This document shows, piece after piece, positions 1-7,400 of a stretch of 11,899 nucleotides of DNA (within the stretch, counting starts at the first letter, position 1; every line of letters begins with the position of its first letter). The translations under genes and the position numbers were made by a program. The notes under the pieces are model-generated. The model ran no database searches. It saw only the letters and a program-made list of their open reading frames with translations, and had not been told where the DNA came from. The stretch covers positions 1-11,899 of the forward strand of contig QAXH01001833.1 of NCBI GenBank assembly GCA_004335635.1. The letters are read 5' to 3'. The stretch comes from Chloromonas sp. AAM2 (lineage: Eukaryota > Chlorophyta > Chlorophyceae > Chlamydomonadales > Chlamydomonadaceae).

Positions 1-205
1 GCCGTCGACATGGGCACTGTGTGGCGTGACGTGTAGTGGGACCGGCCGTCGACATGGGCACTGGGTAGCGTGACGTGTAGTGGGACCGGTCGTCGACATG
101 GGCACTGTGTGGCGTGACGTGTAGTGGGACCGGCCGTTGACATGGGCACTGTGTGGCGTGACGTGTAGTGGGACCGGTCGTCGACATGGGCACTGTGTGG
201 CATGA
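1..205. repeat. 44-bp minisatellite, about 4.6 copies
   Basis: A 44-bp unit starts at 1, 45, 89, 133 and 177, and the last copy fades at about 205. Units differ by single substitutions, for example the fourth base after each unit start region alternates between GCCGTCGAC and GTCGTCGAC, and one copy has GTTGAC. Most copies carry GTCGAC followed by ATGGGCACTG. The array runs off the left edge, so its true copy number is unknown. It lies in what I infer is an intron of VPS36, because the exon at 427 needs coding sequence upstream and none is visible here. Confidence 0.95.
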
Positions 206-426
206 CTGCACTGGATACCTGTCAGTAAGAACAACTACACCTGTCGCATCTCCTTTCGTCCCACAAACTGGCGTGGGCACCGAAAGGCCTTGAAGTTATT
301 CCTTCCTGCGGATTGGCGTGCTGTTCCAACCACTCCTTCTCTGCTGTTACAGCCACACCTCCTGCTGCCCTTTCTTGCCTCCATCCCTTTCTGTGTGAAC
401 GCATGAAAACATCTCTTTGAATGCAG
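206..426 (+). other. 3' part of a VPS36 intron
   Basis: No open frame resembling the missing VPS36 residues is visible between the minisatellite and 426. The stretch becomes pyrimidine-rich (CTCCTTCTCTGC, CCATCCCTTTCTG) and ends in GAATGCAG at 419-426, a good acceptor. The exon that follows starts in phase 0 at 427. This is inference from frame and homology. Confidence 0.6.
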
Positions 427-1406
427 ATCGGCGTGCCCCTGTCTCTCCGAACCCTGTCATCGGGGATGCTGGCGGTGCAGGGGGCGGACTTCTCCGACGA
501 GCGCGTGTGTGCCAGGATCCAGGCGCTTGTCGACCCGGGGCAGGCCAGCCTGGTGGAAGAGGGGGACAGCCAGCCACCAACAGGGTGAGTGTCGACTTCT
601 TTTTCTTTTTTTAGTTTTAAGTATAAGAATAATTATAATTATAATAATAATAATAATCATATTCATAATCATCATCATCATCATCATCATCATAATAATA
701 ATAATAATAATAATAGTGTTTTCTTGAAGAACAAAGTTTTAAGTTGCCCACAGAGCCCATGCAAGCATCAAGGCATGATGGGAGCCACTTACAATGGCAA
801 GAAGGCAGGAGGTCCTATGTGTTGACGCTGAACTGCGTTGCTTTCGCAAACCGGTGTCCCCTGTCATCCTTTGTTTCGTTCTTGCGTGCTTGTGCCTGCA
901 AAGTGCCGTGACGCGTGTGTATGTGTTTGCAGGGGCGTGCGTGCCCTGGGCCCCGCCATCACGGCCTCAGACGTGGCCCGAGCACTCGGCTGTGCGGCCA
1001 CCCTGGCTGGGGAGCACCTGTCTATGGCGGAGGCAAGGGGACTACTATGCAGGGACGACGGCCCGGAGGGACTCAGGTGCAGAAATCAAAGCGTTTTTGC
1101 TGTTTGAATTTGGGTCTGTTCTTCCTGTTTGATCTGCCTGCCGAAACGGCTGCTTTGTAAGCGTGTCTACTTCTTGAATTCGTCTGTTCTCAGTACAAAG
1201 GTGCTGCACGCAGGTCAAGCAGTTCTTGTTTAGTGCCGCTATTTCCACAAGGGATGTGGACATCGCCAGTACCATATCGTTGATTCAATAAGCACTGCGT
1301 ATAGGGATAGTCACACAAGCATGTGACTGTGCGTTGCAGATACTTCCGTAACTTCTTCCGGGACAGTGGCCTGGAGGCGGCCATCAATGCAGCAAGAGCG
1401 GCATGA
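427..1406 (+). CDS. VPS36: VPS36, ESCRT-II subunit, C-terminal part (3 exons; 5' end outside window)
   Basis: Exons are 427-584, 933-1076 and 1340-1406, giving 122 residues to a TGA stop. VPS36 is the ESCRT-II subunit that, with VPS22 and VPS25, sorts ubiquitinated membrane proteins into multivesicular bodies on endosomes. The visible part covers the end of the first and the whole second winged-helix domain. Exon 1 reads IGVPLSLRTLSSGMLAVQ, matching the family pattern of a conserved basic turn followed by (F)DSGVMVIQ. Exon 2 reads ITASDVARALG, then LAGEHLSMAEARGLLCRDD. Exon 3 reads YFRNFF, equal to the family's GLRFYxNxF ending. Donors are GTGAGT (585) and GTGCAG (1077); acceptors are TTTGCAG (932) and GTTGCAG (1339). 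Both joins keep the frame by splitting a codon after its second base. The first intron (348 bp) holds a microsatellite; the second is 263 bp. Family assignment is strong; the missing 5' part includes the N-terminal lipid- or ubiquitin-binding region. Confidence 0.9.
600..716. repeat. Compound microsatellite in VPS36 intron: T-run, (TAA)n, (TCA)n, (ATA)n
   Basis: After a T-rich run (598-612) come TAA/ATT units, then about nine TCA units (roughly 667-693) and about eight ATA units (to 715). It gives rise to spurious poly-Ile, poly-Asn, poly-His and poly-Met open frames. It lies wholly inside the intron 585-932. Confidence 0.95.
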
Positions 1407-1509
1407 TGTGCACAACATTGGGTTCAGAATCCGTGCATGCATGGAAACAACAGATGCCTCGCACGAACAGCCTTGTTTTCCCGCCTTGCTGTTTTGAAAG
1501 CTTGTGGAG

Positions 1510-1514
1510 TGTAA
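1510..1514 (+). terminator. Candidate TGTAA polyadenylation signal for VPS36
   Basis: TGTAA lies 104 bases after the VPS36 stop codon. TGTAA is the standard near-upstream polyadenylation element in many core chlorophytes; cleavage would be expected 10-20 bases further on. A pentamer occurs often by chance, so the position rather than the motif is the argument. Confidence 0.5.
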
Positions 1515-1690
1515 ACGGGCTGATTTCAAGCGTACAAGTGCCAGTAAAAAAGGAAGGAGCGATTGCGCTGCGCATGGCCTAGGCACACAGGCTGCAGAGT
1601 GCCGTCCCCACAGTGGTGTCCTGTGGGGTGATGGCCACGAGGGCCTCACCACCCCTTGCTGACACGGCCAGATTCCTCTTTACTAGGAGG

Positions 1691-1759
1691 AATTTTTGCA
1701 ATTTGCGCAAATAGTTGACATTTGCGTTGGACGTGCTTCCTGGTGTGCACTCCCTCCTT
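1691..1759. repeat. Dispersed repeat, copy A
   Basis: This segment matches 6881-6949 in the same orientation, with 5 differences in 69 bases; the last 40 bases (1720-1759) are identical. All five differences are transitions. The repeat contains the palindrome TTTGCGCAAA. Copy A is flanked by AGGAGG (1685-1690) and ends in CCTCCT, a 6-bp inverted pair; copy B lacks the left AGGAGG. It could be part of a short non-autonomous element, but no full element ends are visible. Confidence 0.85.
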
Positions 1760-2302
1760 TGAAAAAATGGTAACTTGCATGAGGGCAATCACCGTAGTTT
1801 GTACACCTGAGATTTGAGAAGTACGAACACACACATGGACAAGCTTGGAAAAACAATGTCAGAACGGTCCTTTCTAGCGTTCAAATGAGCCTTCTTGAGC
1901 CGCGTTGCCCGAAGTGCAGCAAAGCATTTTGAATTGGGCGACGATGCACAAGAGCGCCAGCAGCAGCGAGAGGTGCAGCATGTGCTCTGGTTGATGAGGA
2001 TATTTCTGAGCTAAAGAGCTCAAGAGAAACACAACCGCACTAGCAGGAGGTTGTCCGTCCAGCAGAGACGCACTCCAATCACACGCTGGATAGAAACTGT
2101 TTGCAGGTTCCGCACACACATATGAATTGCAAGTGAGCTTGGTTGGCTGAGTGTGGCTTGAAACGTTTGTGGCTTGAAACCAGATGGCTGCATGCCCAAG
2201 GCCCATGCTCAGCTAGCCCTGAGGCCCGCCAGCTGCCTGACCTGCAAGCAGCATGTAAGGTCGGGATAGATAAATGGATAGCTTTTCACGTCAGTAAAGT
2301 CG

Positions 2303-2307
2303 TTACA
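2303..2307 (-). terminator. Candidate TGTAA polyadenylation signal for prefoldin 1
   Basis: TTACA on the plus strand is TGTAA for the minus-strand gene. I found no other minus-strand TGTAA between 1407 and 2803. If used, it places the prefoldin stop codon above it, favouring the candidate stops at 2771 or 2553 over the one at 2209. Confidence 0.35.
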
Positions 2308-2803
2308 GGACACGCAACAGGCCGAGATGTGCGAGGTCAGGAGCAGCTGTCAACGGGATGCCTTCTACCTGCTTGTCTGACTAGCAACCCTTGTTTGGCG
2401 CTGACAGATGAACTTTGCCCAGCAGTGCAAGAGTTATCTGATTCAAAGTGCTATGCTGAGCCGCTGAACAGCTTGAAGAGGTTTTCTCTCTGTACCTGAC
2501 TGGCTACTGACCAGATGCCTGAATCGCCCATCCGTTCCATGCACTGCACCTTTCACTGCCAGGGAGTCAAGTGGATGTTATTGCGCAGTTGTGTCAAGGC
2601 CATCTGCCGGATAACTCACAAACCCTATTATCAGGTCAAGAACTCAATCTGGCATTGCATGGTTGCTCATCTGTGCATACCGCTCTGATTTGTTTCAGCC
2701 CACGTTCCACCGTTGTACGACGTCATGCCCCGAAAATAGCCGCACAGAAATTGCCTGCGGCATCATACTACTAGAAGCTTCGCCAAACCATAACACAACG
2801 CAC

Positions 2804-3536
2804 CTGCAGCAGCTCCTTGAACTCAGTCTCTGCTTCCTTCATCTTCTGTTCCACCACTCCTTTCTGCGTCCTGATGCTGGTCACGTCGGTGTCTGCCGCC
2901 GCGATTACCTCCTTGGATTGCTCCACCAACACGGGCTTGTCAGACAAAAAGTACCTGTCAACGGAAAGACGTTTGATGACAGAGAGTGGTTAGAATCTTT
3001 CCCTGTGCCCCAGCTTTGAGAGACCCTGGGCAGCTGAGCGCATGGGCAGAGTGTTGTGGTCTGGCATACTTTGGTGAATTGGATGAAGTGTTGCATGTTT
3101 TCATGAAAGGCATGTAAAGCTGGTGCCAGGCTGCCTGCAGTGTTCACAGATGTGAATTATACGTACAAACGATCCATGTGTGGGGTATGGCTGCTGAGTG
3201 TGGCTGCGCTAGCTGTCTTCCCACACTCACGCCTTGCCAACAGATTTGTACATCCGGGTTTCATCAGGCAGTACTGACAACTCGGCCAGCGTCAGTTCAG
3301 TCCGCGCCTTCCGGTTGATGAACATTCTTTCTTGTGCATTGAGCTGCGAGTGGACGCAATGGTATGCTGTTGATATGAGCACTTGGGTGAGTGCGACATG
3401 ACCACCTTTTGTTGTTGTGAACATTTGCAATGCACGTTAAGAGGCTCACCCTTTGTAGAGCTTGACTCCCAGCCAGAATTCGTTCCTGGAGATCAACCAT
3501 TGTCTTCTCATCCTCGCTTGGCAGCCCACTGGCCAT
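2804..3536 (-). CDS. PFDN1: Prefoldin subunit 1 (3 coding exons, C-terminal end unresolved)
   Basis: Exons in order are 3536-3450, 3343-3231 and 2954-2804, giving 117 residues. Prefoldin is a cytosolic hexamer that passes unfolded actin and tubulin to the CCT chaperonin; subunit 1 is a beta-type subunit with two coiled-coil helices joined by beta hairpins. The frame aligns without gaps to subunit 1: N-terminal helix EKTMVDLQERILAG, hairpin motif ELSVLPDETRMYKSVGKAYF (family: L.DET.MYE.VGRMF), and C-terminal helix KEAETEFKELLQ. Start ATG is in GCCATGGCC context; the frame stays open upstream to an ATG at 3668, but the family N-terminus fits 3536. Donors are GTGAGC and GTGAGT, acceptors CGCAG and GACAG. 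Only the final 10-16 residues are uncertain. Reading through the third donor (CAG|GTGCGT) stops at 2771 (128 residues); splicing to 2603-2553 gives 133 and to 2241-2209 gives 127. All are near the usual 110-130 residues. Confidence 0.9.
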
Positions 3537-3936
3537 GGCGGGAGCCTGTGATCTGGGACCAAACCCTGGATCTACTGAATGTGTGAAGGACCAACTAGGA
3601 GCAGCACACAGTGCACACCTGGTTATCAACTGCTGGGAGGCTGCCACGGTCCTGCAAAACCCAAACAAGAGGTTGCAGCACGTGGATCGTTTTTCAGGGC
3701 ATTGCCTTGCTGACTTCGAACAGAGGTGGCGTGCACAAGCGCGTATGCCAGGTCAGCTCCGCCTCAGCTTTTGAAGCACCTGGCCGTGCTCAAGAGCCCC
3801 AGCAACTCGCCTGGCCCCACGCACGGCCTGGCAAGGCCTTTTGCCTTTGATACATTTGCATCAGGAAATCAGTGGAAGACAGGGGTTGGAACATCCATCC
3901 ACCCTTTTGTAGCAGGAGCGCCAGCTTGCAATCATC
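3537..3936. promoter_or_regulatory. Divergent promoter region of prefoldin 1 and the NDUFB2-like gene
   Basis: The two genes are head to head with 400 bp between their start codons, so both promoters and 5' UTRs must lie here, unless 5' UTR introns extend them. I cannot recognise a TATA box or a known element with confidence. Open frames in this stretch are taken to be chance. An in-frame TAG at 3910-3912 separates it from the plus-strand start codon. Confidence 0.55.
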
Positions 3937-5005
3937 ATGTCTTGGGCATCAGCTGCGCGCAGTGCAGCCATGGCTGCCCTCAGGGGTTGCCGGACGCACA
4001 TTCCGGAGGCGACAAACCAGCAAACAAGGAAGATGGGTGAGTTGTGATTTTGCCAGTAGATGAAAGTGCTGGCTGCGGACAGCACAAGGTACGCGCCAGT
4101 AACCGGAAAATTTGTGATGCTTGTAGGCGGAGGTGGTGGTGGGCTACCATGGCACAGGTCTTACGATGGCAAGCCTGCACCAGTCGAGTTTCAGACCCCC
4201 GACTACGTTACCTATGCTGGCTTGACGCTGCCTAAGCGCAAGCCGGATGCTGACTACTACGTCAGCAAGGGCGTTGCATCACTGGTCTGGTGAGCCCAAC
4301 GACGAACGTTGCCAGGCACGCCTAGAGGCATTGTACCCATGCATGTTCCCGCCTCTGGTTGCATGCAGGTTCACCATGCTCTACCATTTCTCGCTTAACT
4401 GGGAGGAGCACTGGGTGAGCATCCTTGGCAGCATCCCGCACCATGCAAACGCGTTGCCATGCACAGCACCACAGCACTTGCAGACGCCATGCAGTATTCA
4501 GGGCTGCGGAGCAAGAATCGATGATCTGCAATATGCACGCTAGCTTGATTGCGTCTGCATCATTGATTTGATGGGCTGTGTCATTGATGACCTGTTGCTG
4601 GGCATTGCATGCTGGCCATGTGGCAGGCATAGCGCACGGGCAATGCTTCTCCGACAAGCAACGCGCATAGTACAAGGGTCCGTTGAGGAAGCAGTGATTG
4701 CGCTGCACATGGTGACTGCTCATGGCCTAGGCAGGCAGGTGGTACGTAACAGAGGCATAACTGACAGAGGCTTTTACCTGCAGGCATGATATGCATGTGG
4801 GTCACATGGTATCACCCTGTTACTCAACTTCCTGACCCACATGCAAGCGCCCAGGTACACATGTGACTTCGCCATGCACCTTTTCCTGTCCTGTTTACAT
4901 CACTGTTACCTTTCCCTTGTCATGCAGTACGGCGACATCTGGGTGTTTGAGAAGGACGTGCAGACCAATGGATGGGATGATGAGAACGGAGGCCATCACC
5001 ACTGA
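3937..5005 (+). CDS. NDUFB2-like mitochondrial complex I accessory subunit (4 exons)
   Basis: Exons 3937-4036, 4127-4289, 4369-4414 and 4928-5005 encode 128 residues. ATG 3937 is the first after an in-frame TAG at 3910. Residues 1-33 (MSWASAARSAAMAALRGCR...) are rich in Ala, Ser and Arg with no acidic residue before Glu24, as in mitochondrial presequences. A run of six Gly (34-39) follows. Residues 60-68 read YVTYAGLTL, residues 82-97 (GVASLVWFTMLYHFSL) form one membrane segment, then comes an aromatic and acidic tail ending in HHH. The order YxGxT, KG, hydrophobic WF...LY and a Trp-rich end recalls plant NDUFB2 (AGGG subunit), a one-pass subunit of the complex I membrane arm. I recognise the shape rather than a diagnostic motif, so another small inner-membrane subunit is possible. 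Donors GTGAGT, GTGAGC, GTGAGC; acceptors TTGTAG, ATGCAG, ATGCAG; the frame is kept at each join. Confidence 0.6.
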
Positions 5006-5446
5006 GCGCAGCTAACAGTAACAGCAGAAAGGGCTGGTGTTTAGCAGAAACCGCCAGTTTCTAGTGCCTACCTTATTAGCAGCACCATGGATAGCGTAGA
5101 TGGCTGAGCAGTTGCCTTCTGAGCTTTCTACTTGTGCCTAGGCGGGAATGTGTCAGGCAGCAGTGGGTGCCTCAGGACCTGTTACAACCAACGGTACATA
5201 AATAGGTGGCCAGGGTCCAGACATCAACCGAAACCTGATCTGTTGCTCTGCACCGTGTGGCAGTTTGGCAGCATTGGTTGATATGGAGCAGTTTTCCCCC
5301 GCTGCGAAGCACCTTGCCTGCACAGCTTATTTTGGTATGATGATCTAGAGATTTTCACGACTGTGAATCACGCTGGCCCATACCATACCCAGTGAATATG
5401 GTAAGGGTTTCTCCGGCTTGTTCACCAGTAGGCGGTGCCCGAGTCA

Positions 5447-5451
5447 TGTAA
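5447..5451 (+). terminator. Candidate TGTAA polyadenylation signal for the NDUFB2-like gene
   Basis: This is the first plus-strand TGTAA after the stop codon at 5003-5005, about 440 bases downstream. A 3' UTR of that length is ordinary for chlorophytes. No other support is visible. Confidence 0.4.
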
Positions 5452-5718
5452 TGTGCCCCGCTACTGCTGGTGACTCTACCTAAACCTGCCAGCAACCGCA
5501 CCTCCTCTCCCACGTGCATTTGACATCTGAACGGTGGTGAAGCTCGGGATTTCAGTGTGCCATGCTTTCACCGTGGTGGTAGAATCTGCACAGGAAAGTG
5601 GGTTGTGCCGAGGGACGGTTGGATCTCGTCAGGCAGGGAGGGAGGGAGAAAGCAGTGTTTGATGCCAGTTACAACTACATCGAAATGTTACAGGGGTGGT
5701 CGGCGTGGTTAGCAGGCA

Positions 5719-5795
5719 TGGTTGGCCGCTAGTGGTTAGGACCTGATCTGAGAAACGCGTTGAAACCTAACCAGCCAACCGGGACCGGCCAACCA
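5719..5795. repeat. Nested fold-back structure
   Basis: TGGTTGGCCG (5719-5728) is the exact reverse complement of CGGCCAACCA (5786-5795). Inside it, TGGTTAGG (5733-5740) is the exact reverse complement of CCTAACCA (5766-5773). The two pairings nest, so the single strand could form one long interrupted hairpin. Confidence 0.75.
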
Positions 5796-5810
5796 GCCAG
5801 CCAACAAGGA

Positions 5811-5865
5811 GTGCCAACCGTGCCAACCGGGGCTGACCAACCAGGGTGTGCCAACCGTGCCAACC
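5811..5865. repeat. CCAACC-rich direct repeat, 37-bp period
   Basis: An 18-bp block, GTGCCAACCGTGCCAACC, occurs at 5811-5828 and again at 5848-5865. Each block is itself a doubled GTGCCAACC. More CCAACC or CCAAC units lie just upstream from 5771. This extends the right arm of the fold-back segment. Confidence 0.85.
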
Positions 5866-5899
5866 AGGGATAGCAGTAGTGGCCCTGCTGGCTGCCGCA

Positions 5900-5924
5900 G
5901 TGACAGCTAGCGGCTAGCTGTCAC
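5900..5924. repeat. Perfect 12-bp inverted repeat with 1-base centre
   Basis: GTGACAGCTAGC (5900-5911) and GCTAGCTGTCAC (5913-5924) are exact reverse complements around a single G. Pairing does not extend further outward. It could extrude as a cruciform or form a hairpin in RNA. There is no T-run after it, and rho-independent termination does not apply to a nuclear gene. Confidence 0.9.
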
Positions 5925-5972
5925 AGCCCAGCCTTTGCCTTGGCTGCTGTTGCTGCTGTGATTGATTACTGC

Positions 5973-5998
5973 TGTAATGTCAGACATTTGACATTACA
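5973..5998. repeat. Perfect 10-bp inverted repeat with TGTAA at both ends
   Basis: TGTAATGTCA (5973-5982) and TGACATTACA (5989-5998) are exact reverse complements with a 6-base loop. Each arm carries TGTAA reading inward on its own strand. It could therefore act as a polyadenylation signal for transcripts from either side; that role is inference. Confidence 0.85.
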
Positions 5999-6185
5999 AA
6001 CCATGCCAAGGTAGTACCAGTGAGGCATGCCATAAAACTGCACGTAAAATCTTAACTGAAGCAGCACAGTCGACCGGCATGCCAGCCGCCAAGGAAACTA
6101 AGCAACAACCGTGGCCATCATAGCCTGCCAGTCAGTGTGGATCAAAAGATGGCATGAGGTCATGTTGGCAGTCAGTGCCTCAGGG

Positions 6186-6556
6186 TTACTCAGCTGCTGC
6201 CGGTGTGCTTGGGCCTCCAGTGGATGTGCCACTGCCACGTCCACTGCCGGCACCAGCCGGGGTTACTGCAGTGCCTGTCCGTGCTGGAACGGTCGCTGCT
6301 GCCAGCATCTGTTGCAGCTCTGCTTGCATGGCCGCGAGCTGCTGCATCTGCGCTACAATAGCATCATGCCCGGTGGGCACAGCCCCGCTACAATAGCCCC
6401 GCTACAATAGCTCATCAGGGGCCTCATCAGCTGGTATCTCGACTGGTTGGCTTCTCTTGGCCTCCATCTCTCCGTCTGACTCCTCGTCCTCCCAGGCCCA
6501 GCCTCCACCATGTCGTCCACACTGACTCCGTCTTCGGACTGTGCAAGGAGGGGCAA
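6186..6556 (-). pseudogene. Disrupted coding fragment with Gln/Ala-rich helix, possibly mobile-element derived
   Basis: Read on the minus strand, one frame from 6556 begins with acidic residues (AQSEDGVSVDDMVEAG) and a basic stretch and stays open to 6353. A second frame, open from 6380 to 6186, reads PTGHDAIVAQMQQLAAMQAE and then a Pro/Thr/Gly/Ser-rich tail. The two frames are out of register across a 14-bp tandem duplication at 6383-6410; with one unit fewer they would be continuous. In the second frame itself, a TAG lies at 6404-6402. The helix with repeated Gln and Met plus an acidic linker resembles gag-type or linker regions of algal retroelements, but I do not recognise a family. No reverse transcriptase, integrase or transposase motif is nearby. 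It could also be an exon of an unrecognised gene. Confidence 0.35.
6383..6410. repeat. 14-bp tandem duplication with a third partial copy
   Basis: CCCCGCTACAATAG occurs at 6383-6396 and 6397-6410. An 11-bp part of it, CGCTACAATAG, also occurs at 6351-6361. Since 14 is not a multiple of three, the duplication shifts any frame that crosses it. Confidence 0.95.
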
Positions 6557-6880
6557 TCACTGAACTGACGCAGCCACAGTGGTTGTTGTTTAACAGCATC
6601 TTCATTTCAGAATTGCAATGCAGTCTGGTGTCATAGTGCTTGACGGAGCGCTTGGTAATGCTGCACCCGCTCATGTTTCACCTGAGTCTACCGAGTTATC
6701 TGTAAGCCCTGGAGAGTATGGTGAGTATGCGTGCATGCCCATTAGCAGGTGATACCTGGTACATGCGTACCTTGGATGGACGCTCAGACATGGCCTAGCA
6801 CTACATCGCAGTACTACATTCCAGGTCTGGCGTGTTCTGCTTGTGTTGGTTGGTTGGCAAGGGTGCAGATAAGGTACATA

Positions 6881-6949
6881 AATTCTTGCGGTTTGCGCAA
6901 ATAGTTGGTATTTGCGTTGGACGTGCTTCCTGGTGTGCACTCCCTCCTT
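6881..6949. repeat. Dispersed repeat, copy B
   Basis: Second copy of the element at 1691-1759, same orientation, about 93 percent identical by hand count, with bases 6910-6949 identical to 1720-1759. Flanks beyond the aligned block do not match: GTACATA on the left and AGGAGC on the right. It sits in intergenic DNA near the disrupted coding fragment. Confidence 0.85.
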
Positions 6950-7139
6950 AGGAGCACCAGAAACAGTTGGACGGGTTGCAACAAAAGCATGTTAACTGAG
7001 GCCAGGCGCTTGCCTGGACTGCATGCCATGCTGATTTAGCACATCTGCATGAACGTGCGTAGGATGCAGGAGCACACAGGGGAGGTTGAAAAAAGCCCTG
7101 GATGACTGTGGCTGAGCAGAGAGTTGGGGCACCAGTGCC

Positions 7140-7206
7140 GGCGATGGCCACAGGCAGGCGTGGGCAGTGTTGGTACAGCCGAGGATCACTGGCGATGGCC
7201 ACAGGC
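7140..7206. repeat. 16-bp direct repeat, 51 bp apart
   Basis: GGCGATGGCCACAGGC occurs at 7140-7155 and 7191-7206, about 200 bases before the start codon at 7401. The spacing of 51 bp and promoter-proximal position could suit a duplicated binding site, but no known factor site is recognised. Confidence 0.7.
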
Positions 7207-7400
7207 GAGGATGGACCAGGGTCAGGTCCGTTTAACCGAAAGGCGCGTCGTTTTTTCCTTCAGTCCACATGCTCACGCAGGACAGGTTTATTGGACCGTG
7301 CAGTTCCAGCGCATGTGGTTCCAGCATCTGTGCGACAAATTAGCCGCGAGCCTTGGAGGCGGTCTTTGCGAAGCTGGACTTCTGTTTCTAGTCTAGTGCA

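Larger units (their letters stand above)
1407..2803. other. Tail-to-tail spacer between VPS36 and prefoldin 1
   Basis: VPS36 (+) and prefoldin 1 (-) converge here. Apart from 3' UTR sequence and a dispersed repeat at 1691-1759, I see no independent gene. Open frames on both strands are short, overlapping and of random-looking composition. The spacer may contain the last coding exon of prefoldin 1: candidates are 2553-2603 and 2209-2241 (minus), discussed in that entry. Confidence 0.6.
5006..7400. other. Gene-poor region between the NDUFB2-like and beta-trefoil genes
   Basis: The left part is 3' UTR. From 5690 to 6000 there is fold-back and hairpin DNA, from 6186 to 6556 a disrupted coding fragment, and at 6881-6949 the second dispersed repeat. 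The right end, after about 7000, should hold the promoter and 5' UTR of the gene at 7401; I see no clear core promoter motif. No other open frame here has composition or motifs that persuade me. Confidence 0.6.

Noticed and set aside
457..825. Poly-Met, poly-Ile, poly-His and poly-Asn open frames
   Set aside because: Translations of the trinucleotide microsatellite in the VPS36 intron.
1559..4733. Similar short strings GATTGCGCTGC followed by CATGGCCTAGGCA near 1560 and 4697
   Set aside because: Match is short and broken by a gap; not enough to call a repeat family.
6111..6410. Plus-strand open frames, including a Pro/Ala/Val-rich one
   Set aside because: They are the complement of the Gln/Met-rich minus-strand frame, which looks more like protein; the plus frames are Cys-rich in a way typical of shadows.
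7124..7396. Plus-strand open frame of 90 residues just before the beta-trefoil start
   Set aside because: No motif, in a different frame from the gene, and better explained as promoter and 5' UTR sequence.
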